Shown piece by piece: positions 28,278-40,219 of a DNA stretch of 64,000 bases; positions within the stretch are counted from its first letter, which is position 1; the number at the start of each line of letters is the position of its first letter. The translations under genes and the position numbers were made by a program. This DNA comes from Polynucleobacter sp. AM-26B4 (GTDB lineage: Bacteria > Pseudomonadota > Gammaproteobacteria > Burkholderiales > Burkholderiaceae). The stretch lies in the NCBI RefSeq assembly GCF_018882285.1, contig NZ_JACVOT010000001.1, forward strand, positions 1,061,916-1,125,915, given 5' to 3'. The notes under the pieces were generated by a model, which was not told the origin of the DNA, ran no database searches, and was given only the letters and a program-made list of their open reading frames with translations.

Positions 28278-29855
28278 CTATGTAACTATCTTTTTTAAGA
28301 TCGTGTTTGAGCGAGTCAGGGCAATGCATAAGTCATAAAAAAGAGGGCGATGAGGCTGAGGTATTTTGACTTGGAACTGCTCACACAGTTTGACCAGTCT
28401 TGGGTCATTGCTTAGCTTGGCACCGCCCAGCAATTTGTGAGCCATGCTTTTTAATTCAATTTCGCTTATTACCCATTTTTGCTTACCAAGACATTGGAGT
28501 AAAAGATCCAAGGATTTTTCTTGGTATATCAGGATCTCGCTGGCAATGACCTTAAGCATGGAATGTGACGCATCCGCAGGGTCTTTGAATGTTATTAAAT
28601 ATGTATTTTCAAGAGTCAATTCTTGTTGCCAGTCTTTCAGAGATGCTGGCTTGATCAAAACAGAATCAAACACATTGTTAGGATTTAGTAATCTATGAGC
28701 GCCATCAGTGTGCGCGGTGATGCCAAATATTTTGATTTTTGAACCATAGTGCTGATGAGCAGAAATCGCTAACTGATCCCCATCGATGATGGGCATGGTC
28801 AAGTCTGTGACCAAAATATCAAAAGAAGACTCACTAATTTTTTGTATGGCCTCCTGACTGCACGCGCTTGAGTGAACGCAATATCCCATCTCTTTGAATT
28901 GAGCCTCTGTGATGAATCTGCTTGGAGCATGATCGTCCACAATCATCACGCTTTCATGATGAGTGATGATTGGTGGAACTTTCTCATGAGCAGTGTTGAT
29001 TCTTGTGTATTTAGGTTGCTCTATGGATCTTTTAAAAGAAAGCGTGAAGCTCACTGATGTGCCAAGCCCCTCTTCAGAATCAATCTCTATTTTGCCGCCC
29101 ATCATCGCAATGAGCTGCTTTGCAATGGTCAAACCAAGCCCTGTACTTGACTGTGAATATTCTGTATCAATGTGTTCATATTGTTCGTAGGGTTGGAATA
29201 TTCTTGCTATATGAGCTGGCGGTATCCCTTTGCCATTATCAGAAACCTCAAAATAGATGATTTGAGCGAAATGATCATTTGCAAGGGTTCGAGTTGTGAT
29301 TTGAACTTTTTTATCTGGGCTGAACTTGATGGCATTGCTGATCAAGTTATGTAATACCTGGCCCAATCTCGTCCCATCAGCAATCAAGCTTTCTGCTATT
29401 TCTGGGCAGATGTGACACTGGACTGAAGTGTTATTTTTTTGAGCAAGTGTGCTGAATGTTCGGTTGATGTTTTTAATCAGATTCCCTAAGTTACAGGCCT
29501 CTGTTTTGAGTGTCATTTTTCCAGCATCAATTTTAGATAAATCCAGTAATTGATTTAAGACCTCCAACATTGACTCTGCTGAAGCATGAGCACTCTCTAA
29601 AATAGTCTTTTCGGAATGGTCGAGTTGACTATTGCGTAAAAGCTTTTCTTGGATGCTGAGTATGGCGCTGATAGGTGTTCTTATTTCATGGCTGATAGTT
29701 GAGATCGCCTGGTTCTTTGTTTCTTGAAATGCACTTAGATTTTGTTGGTTTTTATGGGCGAGATTCGACCAATGCTTATTTCTAATCAGTAAGTACAGAC
29801 TGAGTAAGCAAGTGCAAATGAAAGCAAAGAGGGTGAGCTGATGTTCGTTAAGCAT
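28278..29855 (-). CDS. Hybrid histidine kinase with receiver and HPt domains, no sensor domain
   Basis: 525 residues. One transmembrane helix (about 8-24) is followed directly by the kinase core: H box ISHEIRTPISA with His56, N box LHNLISNAIKFSP, and G boxes VSDNGKGIPPAH and SSTGLGLTIAKQL. A receiver domain (about 300-410) has Asp351 in LVTDLTMP. A C-terminal HPt-like domain has His473 in MAHKLLGGAKL. This is a BvgS/EvgS-like three-step phosphorelay without their large periplasmic sensor. It overlaps the LuxR-type regulator gene by 8 nt, its evident partner. What it senses is not visible. Confidence 0.9.
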   Translation of the reverse strand: MLNEHQLTLFAFICTCLLSLYLLIRNKHWSNLAHKNQQNLSAFQETKNQAISTISHEIRTPISAILSIQEKLLRNSQLDHSEKTILESAHASAESMLEVLNQLLDLSKIDAGKMTLKTEACNLGNLIKNINRTFSTLAQKNNTSVQCHICPEIAESLIADGTRLGQVLHNLISNAIKFSPDKKVQITTRTLANDHFAQIIYFEVSDNGKGIPPAHIARIFQPYEQYEHIDTEYSQSSTGLGLTIAKQLIAMMGGKIEIDSEEGLGTSVSFTLSFKRSIEQPKYTRINTAHEKVPPIITHHESVMIVDDHAPSRFITEAQFKEMGYCVHSSACSQEAIQKISESSFDILVTDLTMPIIDGDQLAISAHQHYGSKIKIFGITAHTDGAHRLLNPNNVFDSVLIKPASLKDWQQELTLENTYLITFKDPADASHSMLKVIASEILIYQEKSLDLLLQCLGKQKWVISEIELKSMAHKLLGGAKLSNDPRLVKLCEQFQVKIPQPHRPLFYDLCIALTRSNTILKKIVT

Positions 29856-30471
29856 CAGTGATTCGATTGGTTCTACAAAATGTAATTAACTCTGCAATAT
29901 TGGTCACACCAATTTTTTTATAAACACGTGTCTTGTAGGTCGACACTGTTTTAGTGCTGATGTGAAGAAATTCTGAGATGGCACTGTTGGGGTGCCCATC
30001 GGCCAAGTATTTAATGACTTGAAATTCTCTTGGTGAAAATGATGAAATGATCTGTTCATCACTGCTGAATATTTTTGATGAATTGTTGATATGAAAAAAT
30101 GTATATCCTTGAGATACCGCTAAGCAAGCAGCTAGGATGATGTCTGAGCTGGCTGTTTTGTTGATGAAGCCATGACCACCAATACTTCTGACGCGACTGG
30201 CATAGACCTTGGCTTCTAAAGAAGACACGACCAATATTCTGCTCTCTGGGGCAATGATTTTCAAACGGCGAATCACATCAAAGCCATCTACTTTTGGCAT
30301 ATCTATATCCAAAATGATCAAGTCTGTTTCATTTTCTCTAGCGAACTCAAGGCAGCCATCGCCATCGACTGCCTCTCCAATAATTTCAAAATGAACTTGT
30401 TGTGCCAGCATGTTTTTAAGTGCCCAGAGCATGGCTGGATGGTCGTCAACCAATAGGACTTTTTTCCTCAT
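29848..30471 (-). CDS. LuxR/NarL-family response regulator (BvgA/EvgA-like)
   Basis: 207 residues. The receiver has VLLVDDHPAM, phospho-accepting Asp55 in LIILDIDMPKVDGFDVI and the lysine in GFINKTAS. The C-terminal LuxR helix-turn-helix begins FSPREFQVIKYLADGHPNSAISEFLHISTKTVSTYK. It ends in an 8-nt overlap with the hybrid kinase that probably phosphorylates it through the HPt histidine. It begins 5 nt after the degenerate EAL gene, so all three are one operon. Confidence 0.93.
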   Translation of the reverse strand: MRKKVLLVDDHPAMLWALKNMLAQQVHFEIIGEAVDGDGCLEFARENETDLIILDIDMPKVDGFDVIRRLKIIAPESRILVVSSLEAKVYASRVRSIGGHGFINKTASSDIILAACLAVSQGYTFFHINNSSKIFSSDEQIISSFSPREFQVIKYLADGHPNSAISEFLHISTKTVSTYKTRVYKKIGVTNIAELITFCRTNRITDA

Positions 30472-30476
30472 CTAAC

Positions 30477-31325
30477 TCACTCCTTTTGTGACTGTTTCTT
30501 CAGTAGTTGTTTCATGGCTAATTGTTGTTTAGCTGTTTTACCCAACTTGAGCACTTGGTGAAGAGTCATTTGCGGCATGATGTGTTTACCGTAGTAACAA
30601 TCAATCGCGTTCTTTTCGGCCACAGTTTTCTCGTGCATGAGTTTGATAGGGCCTGCCACGGATCTAGCATCATTGGCATGAATGAGTGCTTTAAGGGCGA
30701 TCAATTTCTTTTCACATTGACTTCCTGGGATTGCTTGTCTGATGAGATCACCAGCCAGATGAATGTGAGTGAATCGATGATTGAGCATCAGCTGACATTC
30801 TTCATCCTGTCCTGTGAAATTAAGAAGATGAAACAAAATGCCCAGGCGTTGTAATTGAACCAAAGCCTCTTGTAGCGGATTGGCATCTTTTGATTGCCCC
30901 AAGTCGCTGATGCCGACATAAATCAGACCAACGGGTAAATAGCACTTCAGAAGTACCTCTTGAAAGTCATTCATCAAGTTTGGATCAGTTAGCCATTCAG
31001 CTTTCATGGTCAGCATGATGGCGTGCGGTTTTGTGAAGCTGTGCCAATAATTGGCCGCACGAATACCGTCTTTGACTAAATCAATCACCGTGTCTTTTGA
31101 AGCATGCTCTAAGGGCGTGAGGGTGACAAATTCAGTGACGAGGTCTTTAGAGCTCAATACCAGCTCAAAAGATAAATGTTGAGAGCTTGCCCAAGCCTCA
31201 AGCTGGCGACTCTCTGGTTGCATCATCACTTCATACAGTTGTCCCTGGTGGAGCTCTTTAACTGCCAAGCTTGGCTTTTTAGTCCAATTTTTAACCAACG
31301 AATAGAGCCGAGACTTAGGTTTCAT
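30477..31325 (-). CDS. Degenerate EAL-domain protein, probably non-catalytic
   Basis: 282 residues from the ATG at 31325; a TTG seven codons upstream is less likely. No name is obvious, but the pattern aligns to an EAL phosphodiesterase. The signature Glu-Ala-Leu region reads QLEAWASSQ (about 42-50). AIMLTMKAEWLTDPNLM stands where catalytic domains have INLSARQL, and LIYVGISDL replaces LELEITES. LNFTGQD replaces DDFGTG and THIHLAG replaces DxIKID. The metal and catalytic Glu/Asn/Asp/Lys positions are therefore lost. No membrane segment. It heads the operon with the LuxR-type regulator and hybrid kinase and may be a protein-binding regulator like YdiV. Confidence 0.6.
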   Translation of the reverse strand: MKPKSRLYSLVKNWTKKPSLAVKELHQGQLYEVMMQPESRQLEAWASSQHLSFELVLSSKDLVTEFVTLTPLEHASKDTVIDLVKDGIRAANYWHSFTKPHAIMLTMKAEWLTDPNLMNDFQEVLLKCYLPVGLIYVGISDLGQSKDANPLQEALVQLQRLGILFHLLNFTGQDEECQLMLNHRFTHIHLAGDLIRQAIPGSQCEKKLIALKALIHANDARSVAGPIKLMHEKTVAEKNAIDCYYGKHIMPQMTLHQVLKLGKTAKQQLAMKQLLKKQSQKE

Positions 31326-31451
31326 AATTAAATCCAATAAAATCAATAACTTGATGATTTTTAATCACCAATGTTTAAATTGCTCTAGAGAAAAGCTTGT
31401 TTGTGAATGCTCAGGGAATCCATTCTTTAAACGGAAAATGTGGTCATGACC

Positions 31452-31507
31452 CTTGAAAAGCTAGGGTTCCATCCCTATAATTAGCACTCAACCAGTTAGA
31501 GTGCTAA
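31452..31507 (+). promoter_or_regulatory. groESL control region: sigma-70 and sigma-32 promoters plus CIRCE
   Basis: TTGAAA (31453-31458), 17 bp, TATAAT (31476-31481) is a near-consensus sigma-70 promoter. The same bases read as CTTGAAA (31452-31458), 14 bp, CCCTATA (31473-31479), a sigma-32-like heat-shock promoter. The CIRCE operator TTAGCACTC-N9-GAGTGCTAA (31481-31507) is exact and begins at the last base of the -10, where HrcA would cover the start site. About 100 nt of leader follow before groES. Confidence 0.95.
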
Positions 31508-31607
31508 CAACTTGTTTCAGCTTAGTAGCACTACTTCTGGAAATTATAATTAATTATTTTTACTAACTGTTAAGTAAATACTTACTAACTTTTTTAAAGG
31601 AGTCAAA

Positions 31608-31898
31608 ATGAATTTACGCCCTTTACATGATCGCGTGATCATCAAGCGTTTAGACAACGAAACAAAAACAGCTTCAGGTTTAGTGATTCCTGAGACTGCA
31701 GCTGAAAAGCCAGATCAAGGCGAGATCCTTGCTGTTGGCACAGGTAAAAAAGATGAGTCAGGCAAGGTTATTCCACTAGATGTGAAGGTGGGCGACCGTG
31801 TTTTGTTTGGCAAGTATGCTGGTCAGACAGTAAAAGTTGATGGCGATGAGCTTCTCGTGATGCGCGAAGAAGACATCATGGCAGTCGTTCAGAAGTAA
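31608..31898 (+). CDS. groES: GroES co-chaperonin
   Basis: 96 residues. Heptameric lid of the GroEL chamber. [35 protein letters not shown] contains the mobile loop that binds GroEL; the rest is the conserved beta-barrel ending [20 protein letters not shown] precedes the ATG. It is first in the groESL operon. Confidence 0.99.
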   Translation: MNLRPLHDRVIIKRLDNETKTASGLVIPETAAEKPDQGEILAVGTGKKDESGKVIPLDVKVGDRVLFGKYAGQTVKVDGDELLVMREEDIMAVVQK

Positions 31899-31906
31899 TT
31901 TAATAA

Positions 31907-33577
<1,671 letters not shown>

Positions 33578-33595
33578 TTGAGTCCATACTCAAAT

Positions 33596-33623
33596 AAAAA
33601 AGGCGCTTCGGCGCCTTTTTTAT
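33596..33623 (+). terminator. Intrinsic terminator of groESL
   Basis: AAAAAGGCGC-TTCG-GCGCCTTTTT, a strong stem with a UUCG tetraloop and T-run. The symmetric A/T flanks would also let it act on the minus strand. Confidence 0.95.
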
Positions 33624-33655
33624 TTCCTCTTCATACAACTATCAAACATTGAGAA

Positions 33656-33829
33656 TTAATTAAGAGACTCACTTTGACGGTGTTTATGGCCTCTTGTGGC
33701 CAGAGCTTTCTTCCGACTTTTGACTACTTGAGTGGCTTTCTTCTGGCCATATGACTTTGGTGGAACACCTGCCATCAATAATGCTTGGCGTTTAATTTGA
33801 GCAAGAGACAAACGTTTTTTGATATTCAT
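33656..33829 (-). CDS. Candidate 57-residue lysine/arginine-rich small protein
   Basis: In the 366-bp gap between groEL and pntB the minus strand holds an ATG-to-TAA frame of 57 codons. Its product begins MNIKKRLSLAQIKRQALLM and is very basic, with 10 Lys, 6 Arg and 2 His, few acidic residues and no membrane segment. This suggests nucleic-acid or ribosome binding, but I recognise no family. It lies downstream of the pnt terminator, so it needs its own promoter, and no good ribosome site precedes the ATG. The gap otherwise contains only the groEL and pnt terminators. It could be a chance frame. Confidence 0.42.
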   Translation of the reverse strand: MNIKKRLSLAQIKRQALLMAGVPPKSYGQKKATQVVKSRKKALATRGHKHRQSESLN

Positions 33830-33901
33830 GATGCAATCATACTCAATTAACTAGAGCATCATTAAGACGTAATTAGGCCAAACACATACTGTGTAGGCAA
33901 C

Positions 33902-33923
33902 AAAAAACCGCCCGTAGGCGGTT
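33902..33923 (-). terminator. Intrinsic terminator of the pntAB operon
   Basis: On the minus strand AACCGCC-TACG-GGCGGTT forms a perfect 7-bp stem followed by a run of T (plus-strand A at 33902-33907). It lies 21 nt after the pntB stop. Confidence 0.92.
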
Positions 33924-33943
33924 CTTTGCGAAGCGATTGAGGA

Positions 33944-35386
33944 TTACTCAACAGCTTTCACCATGTCTTCAATGACCTTCTTCGCATCACCGAAGACCAT
34001 CATTGTTTTGTCCATGTAGAACAACTCGTTGTCTAGACCAGCATAACCTGAAGCCATAGAACGCTTGTTCACGATCACAGTCTTGGCTTTGTAAGCCTCA
34101 AGAATTGGCATACCGAAAATCGGGCTGCCTGGGGTTCTTGCCGCTGGGTTAACAACGTCGTTAGCACCTAGAATCAATACCACATCGGCTTGACCGAATT
34201 CACTGTTGATGTCTTCCATTTCGAACACTTGATCGTATGGAACTTCAGCTTCAGCCAAAAGAACGTTCATATGACCAGGCATACGACCAGCCACTGGGTG
34301 AATCGCATACTTCACTGTGACACCAGCGTGAGTTAGCTTCTCTGTTAGTTCTTTTAGAGCGTGCTGGGCACGAGCAACTGCAAGACCATAACCTGGAACA
34401 ATGATGACTGTCTCAGCGTTGGTCATCAAGAATGCTGCATCGTCTGCAGAACCTGATTTAACGTTGCGTTGCTCTTGTGATCCGCCAGCTGCTGCACTAC
34501 CAGTATCGCCACCGAAACCACCAAGAATCACGTTGAAGAATGAACGGTTCATCGCTTTACACATGATGTAAGACAAGATGGCGCCAGAAGAGCCCACCAA
34601 TGAACCAGCCACGATCAACATTGAGTTATTCAATGAGAAACCAATACCAGCTGCAGCCCAGCCAGAGTATGAGTTCAACATTGAAACAACCACAGGCATG
34701 TCAGCACCACCAATTGGGATGATGATCAAAACACCCAAGATGAAGGCAATCACAACCATCACAACAAAGTAGTTCCAAGCAGGTTCTGCACCAGGAGCGA
34801 TAGAGAACATCACACCGCAACCCACCATCACAATCGCAAGGATCAGATTGAGCATGTGCTGACCTGGGAAAGTAACAGGCGCACCTTGGAATAAACGGAA
34901 CTTGTATTTGCCAGATAATTTACCGAAGGCAATCACTGATCCAGAGAAGGTAATTGCGCCAACAAATGTACCGATGAACAATTCAAGACGGTTGCCCAAT
35001 GGGATTGGTTCACCCACAGCCACGATACCGAAAGCGTGAGGCTCTGCAACTGCAGCCACAGCGATACAAACCGCTGCAAGACCAATCATGCTGTGCATGA
35101 ATGCTACTAGCTCAGGCATTTTTGTCATTTCAACACGCTTGGCCATGATGGCACCAGCACCGCCACCAATCACAAGACCTGCTAGAACATAAGCCATACC
35201 GCCAGCCGCTGATTCTTTAGCAAGCATCATGACCAAGCCAACGGTTGTGATGATGGCAATCGCCATACCTGTCATACCAAATACGTTACCTTTGATAGAC
35301 GTGGTTGGATGGGATAAACCTTTAAGTGCCTGAATAAAACAAATCGAGGCGACCAAATACAAAAGCGTAACGAGATTTAAGCTCAT
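33944..35386 (-). CDS. pntB: NAD(P) transhydrogenase beta subunit
   Basis: 480 residues. Proton-pumping transhydrogenase that makes NADPH from NADH. The first about 290 residues are membrane helices (domain II), the rest the NADP-binding domain III with [39 protein letters not shown] and [13 protein letters not shown]. Overlaps the pntA2 stop as ATGA (35383-35386). Together with the two alpha pieces upstream it completes the enzyme. Confidence 0.97.
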   Translation of the reverse strand: MSLNLVTLLYLVASICFIQALKGLSHPTTSIKGNVFGMTGMAIAIITTVGLVMMLAKESAAGGMAYVLAGLVIGGGAGAIMAKRVEMTKMPELVAFMHSMIGLAAVCIAVAAVAEPHAFGIVAVGEPIPLGNRLELFIGTFVGAITFSGSVIAFGKLSGKYKFRLFQGAPVTFPGQHMLNLILAIVMVGCGVMFSIAPGAEPAWNYFVVMVVIAFILGVLIIIPIGGADMPVVVSMLNSYSGWAAAGIGFSLNNSMLIVAGSLVGSSGAILSYIMCKAMNRSFFNVILGGFGGDTGSAAAGGSQEQRNVKSGSADDAAFLMTNAETVIIVPGYGLAVARAQHALKELTEKLTHAGVTVKYAIHPVAGRMPGHMNVLLAEAEVPYDQVFEMEDINSEFGQADVVLILGANDVVNPAARTPGSPIFGMPILEAYKAKTVIVNKRSMASGYAGLDNELFYMDKTMMVFGDAKKVIEDMVKAVE

Positions 35387-35697
35387 GCTGTTTCTCCTTT
35401 AGCTTTTTTATCTTTTTTCTTAAACATTTCTAGCATGCGTCGTGTTACCAAGAAGCCACCGAACACGTTGACTGCAGCTAGAGCAACAGCAATCGTGCCC
35501 ATTGATTTACCAAGCGTGCCTTCTGTTAAAGCAGCGGCAAGCATGGCACCAACGATGATGATGGCTGAAATAGCATTCGTCACAGCCATCAAAGGCGTGT
35601 GAAGTGCTGGAGTGACGTTCCAAACAACGTGATAGCCAACATAAATGGCTAGCACGAAGATGATGAGGTTATAAATAGTTGGGCTGATCATGTCCAT
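35383..35697 (-). CDS. pntAB: NAD(P) transhydrogenase alpha subunit, membrane part (PntA2)
   Basis: 104 residues with three to four transmembrane helices ([50 protein letters not shown]). It corresponds to the C-terminal membrane domain of E. coli PntA, here a separate protein as in Rhodospirillum. An AGGAAAAAATC ribosome site precedes it; the gap from pntA1 is 22 nt. Confidence 0.94.
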   Translation of the reverse strand: MDMISPTIYNLIIFVLAIYVGYHVVWNVTPALHTPLMAVTNAISAIIIVGAMLAAALTEGTLGKSMGTIAVALAAVNVFGGFLVTRRMLEMFKKKDKKAKGETA

Positions 35698-35719
35698 GAT
35701 TTTTTCCTTGTAATTCTTC

Positions 35720-36853
35720 TTATGCGTTCTGACGAAGAACTTGACCGTTTTGACACATCAAGCAGGCTGTCACGATGTCATCATCCGTTGGGATGGCCAA
35801 AGCAGCTTCCTTGTCAATGATGAGCTTCATGAAGTCTAGAAGATTGCGTGCGTACAGCGCTGAAGCATCTGCTGCAACCATGCTGGCTAAGTTGGTGTAA
35901 CCAACTAATTTAACGCCATGCTTCACAACCACTTTGTCTGCTTCTGTGAGTGGGCAGTTACCACCGCCATTGTCACCTTTGCCTGCAGCCAAATCGATTA
36001 CCACTGAACCTGGTTTCATTTGCGCAACAGTTTCTGAGTGCAATAGGGTTGGAGCTTTACGGCCTGGAATCAAAGCTGTTGCGATCACGATATCTGCTTG
36101 CTTGGCACGTTCTGCAACCAAGGCTGCTTGACGTTGCATCCAAGAAGCTGGCATTGGACGAGCATAACCACCAACACCTTGAGCGATTTCGCGCTCTTCT
36201 TCAGTTTCAAAAGGCACGTCAACAAACTTACCGCCCAATGACTCGATTTGTTCCTTCGCGGCAGGGCGCACGTCTGAAGCTTCAATCACAGCACCCAAAC
36301 GTTTAGCAGTCGCAATCGCTTGCAAACCAGCAACACCTGCACCCAGAATCAATACGCGAGCAGCTTTCACTGTTCCAGCAGCTGTCATCAACATGGGCAT
36401 AAAGCGTTGGTATTCATTCGCGGCAACCATCACAGCTTTGTAACCAGCGATGTTGGCTTGTGATGACAAGATGTCCAGGCTTTGAGCTCTGGTCGTTCTT
36501 GGGGCAGCTTCAAGCGCAAAGGCAGTGATGCCTTTAGCAGCCATGGCAGCATTGTTAGCGTTATCAAATGGATCAAGCATGCCTAACAGGACAGCGTTTG
36601 ATTTCATTTGAGCTAATTCATTGGCGTCTGGTGCTCTGACCTTGAGCACAATATCTGCGCCCAATGCATCAGCGGCGGAACCGATACTTGCACCAACTGC
36701 TTCATAAGCGGAATCAGGCTGGCTACTTGCGACGCCAGCATTGTTTTGAACTATAACTGTGTGACCTTGACTGATGAATTTCTTCACTGTTTCAGGTGTG
36801 GCAGCAACGCGCGTTTCATTCGCCCGCGTCTCTAAGGGCACGCCAATGCGCAT
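35720..36853 (-). CDS. pntAA: NAD(P) transhydrogenase alpha subunit, NAD-binding part (PntA1)
   Basis: 377 residues, soluble. Alanine-dehydrogenase-like fold that binds [29 protein letters not shown], the Rossmann loop [22 protein letters not shown] with VIEASDVRP, and [13 protein letters not shown] with [15 protein letters not shown]-type residues near 290. First gene of pntA1-pntA2-pntB. AGGGAGAA precedes the ATG. It diverges from mnmA across about 140 bp. Confidence 0.97.
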   Translation of the reverse strand: MRIGVPLETRANETRVAATPETVKKFISQGHTVIVQNNAGVASSQPDSAYEAVGASIGSAADALGADIVLKVRAPDANELAQMKSNAVLLGMLDPFDNANNAAMAAKGITAFALEAAPRTTRAQSLDILSSQANIAGYKAVMVAANEYQRFMPMLMTAAGTVKAARVLILGAGVAGLQAIATAKRLGAVIEASDVRPAAKEQIESLGGKFVDVPFETEEEREIAQGVGGYARPMPASWMQRQAALVAERAKQADIVIATALIPGRKAPTLLHSETVAQMKPGSVVIDLAAGKGDNGGGNCPLTEADKVVVKHGVKLVGYTNLASMVAADASALYARNLLDFMKLIIDKEAALAIPTDDDIVTACLMCQNGQVLRQNA

Positions 36854-36996
36854 GGGTTTCTCCCTGTTATTGTAAAAAGTTTAAGATTACCCTAATTTTC
36901 GGGGTTTTCTGATCAAATTGACCCATCATTTTATGTTTTTTTGGTCATTTAGTGTTTTATCCTAACTTTATTGAGTAACTGACTTTGACAATACCT

Positions 36997-38121
36997 ATGA
37001 CCTTTCCTCCCTTTGACACAGGCTTTTTGGAAGCTGCACCCGTATTACCGCCTGCCACGGTTGTGATTGGGATGTCTGGAGGGGTTGACTCATCAGTGGC
37101 TGCTTGGATTTTGAAGCAACAGGGATATCACGTGGTTGGTCTTTTCATGAAGAATTGGGAAGACGATGACAACAGTGAATTCTGTTCTTCACGCCAAGAT
37201 TGGTTGGATGTTGTCTCTGTGGCTGATTTGATTGGAATAGATGTTGAAGCAGTCAATTTTGCTGCTGAGTACAAAGATCGTGTGTTTGCTGAATTTTTAA
37301 AAGAATACTCAGCAGGCAGAACGCCTAATCCAGATGTTCTATGCAATGCAGAAATTAAATTCAAAGCTTTTTTAGATCACGCCATCAGTTTAGGTGCGCA
37401 GGCCATTGCAACTGGCCATTACGCAAAAACTGCAAGATGTGATGATGGCGTTCATTTATTGAAAGCCATTGATGACACCAAAGATCAAAGTTATTTTTTA
37501 TATCGTTTAACTCAACAACAATTGAGTCATGTCATTTTTCCATTGGGCGGCATTAGAAAATCGATGGTCAGAGAAATTGCAGAAATGATTGGTTTGCCCA
37601 ATGCCAAGAAAAAAGATTCGACAGGTATTTGTTTCATTGGTGAGCGACCTTTTAGAGATTTCTTGAATCGCTATTTACCTAATAAGCCAGGCCCCATCAA
37701 AACGGAAGACGGTAAGGTGATTGGCGAGCACATTGGTTTGGCTTTTTATACCCTTGGGCAAAGAAAAGGCATTGGCATGGGGGGGAGCAAGGATGGCAGT
37801 GGTGATCCTTGGTTTGTAGCGAAGAAAGACATGGCCAGCAATTCTCTTTACATTGTTCAGGGTCATGAGCACCCATGGTTGTTGAACAAGGTGTTGCACA
37901 CATCACAAATCAGTTGGACGTTTGATGGTTTGCCTGCAGCAAAGAACTACACCGCCAAAACAAGGTACAGACAATCAGATGCACCTTGCCAATTAACGCA
38001 GGTTTCTGCAGACAGTTTCACGCTGGAGTTTGATCAAGCCCAATGGGCTGTCACGCCGGGTCAGTCAGCTGTTTTGTATGACGGTGAACGCTGCTTGGGC
38101 GGTGGGATTATCACCAGTTAA
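36997..38121 (+). CDS. mnmA: tRNA-specific 2-thiouridylase
   Basis: 374 residues from the ATG at 36997; a TTG four codons earlier is possible. Forms s2U34 in tRNA-Lys, Glu and Gln. The PP-loop is [17 protein letters not shown]; the first catalytic cysteine is in [11 protein letters not shown] and the persulfide cysteine in [11 protein letters not shown]. The tRNA-binding and C-terminal beta-barrel domains are present. No clear Shine-Dalgarno is seen before either start. Confidence 0.96.
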   Translation: MTFPPFDTGFLEAAPVLPPATVVIGMSGGVDSSVAAWILKQQGYHVVGLFMKNWEDDDNSEFCSSRQDWLDVVSVADLIGIDVEAVNFAAEYKDRVFAEFLKEYSAGRTPNPDVLCNAEIKFKAFLDHAISLGAQAIATGHYAKTARCDDGVHLLKAIDDTKDQSYFLYRLTQQQLSHVIFPLGGIRKSMVREIAEMIGLPNAKKKDSTGICFIGERPFRDFLNRYLPNKPGPIKTEDGKVIGEHIGLAFYTLGQRKGIGMGGSKDGSGDPWFVAKKDMASNSLYIVQGHEHPWLLNKVLHTSQISWTFDGLPAAKNYTAKTRYRQSDAPCQLTQVSADSFTLEFDQAQWAVTPGQSAVLYDGERCLGGGIITS

Positions 38122-38149
38122 AACAATTTAACTGGTGAAACTAAATCAC

Positions 38150-38761
38150 TTATTGTGGTGGCGCCGTGTTTGCAAATGAAGGGCGTGACATCAACTTTTT
38201 ATAAAGTCGATTTAAATTCGGATAAGACTTTTGCCATTGATTATTTGGAAATCTAAAAATCAAATAATCTAAGGCGCAGCCCACTGAAATATCGGCCAAG
38301 CTGATCTGATTGCCAAAGCACCACTCAGACTCACCTAAACCATTAGACATCGCTTTGAGTGATACATCCACTTTATGCAGCTGACGGTCTATCCAGGCTT
38401 GGCTTTTTTGCTCATCCGGTCTCCAGGTTGCTTCTAGTCTTGCAAGAACTGAGGCATCCAAAATGCCGTCTGCCAAAGCTTCCCAAGTTTTAACGGCTGC
38501 TTTCTCTTTACCAGAGGCTGGGATAAGTTTGTTCACAGGGCTCAAAGTGTCAGCGTATTCAACGATGACGCGTGAGTCAAACATGGCTCCGCCATCATCC
38601 ATGACCAAACACGGAACTTTTCCAAGTGGATTGGCTTGCATGATTTTGGTGTCTTGGCTCCAAACATTCTCTTGAATGAGTGGAACTTCAATTTTCTTTT
38701 CCGCAAAAACAATCCTTGCTTTGCGCACGTAGGGGCTGGTGAGTGATCCAATTAATTTCAT
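38150..38761 (-). CDS. Glutathione S-transferase family protein
   Basis: 203 residues. The N-terminal thioredoxin-like domain starts MKLIGSLTSPYVRKARIVFAEKKI and contains the cis-proline PLGKVPCLVMDDG and glutathione-binding FDSRVIVEYAD. A helical C-terminal domain ends LNRLYKKLMSRPSFANT. The active-site serine is probably in LTSPY. Substrate unknown. A TATACT hexamer (38768-38773) lies 6 nt before the ATG and no ribosome site fits between, so the mRNA may be leaderless. Divergent from purB. Confidence 0.93.
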   Translation of the reverse strand: MKLIGSLTSPYVRKARIVFAEKKIEVPLIQENVWSQDTKIMQANPLGKVPCLVMDDGGAMFDSRVIVEYADTLSPVNKLIPASGKEKAAVKTWEALADGILDASVLARLEATWRPDEQKSQAWIDRQLHKVDVSLKAMSNGLGESEWCFGNQISLADISVGCALDYLIFRFPNNQWQKSYPNLNRLYKKLMSRPSFANTAPPQ

Positions 38762-38830
38762 GGCATTAGTATAGCTATTTAGGCTTATTTCTTCAGAAAG
38801 ACTAAAATCATGTTTTCGATGCTTTTTTAG

Positions 38831-40218
<1,388 letters not shown>

Positions 40219-40219
<1 letters not shown>

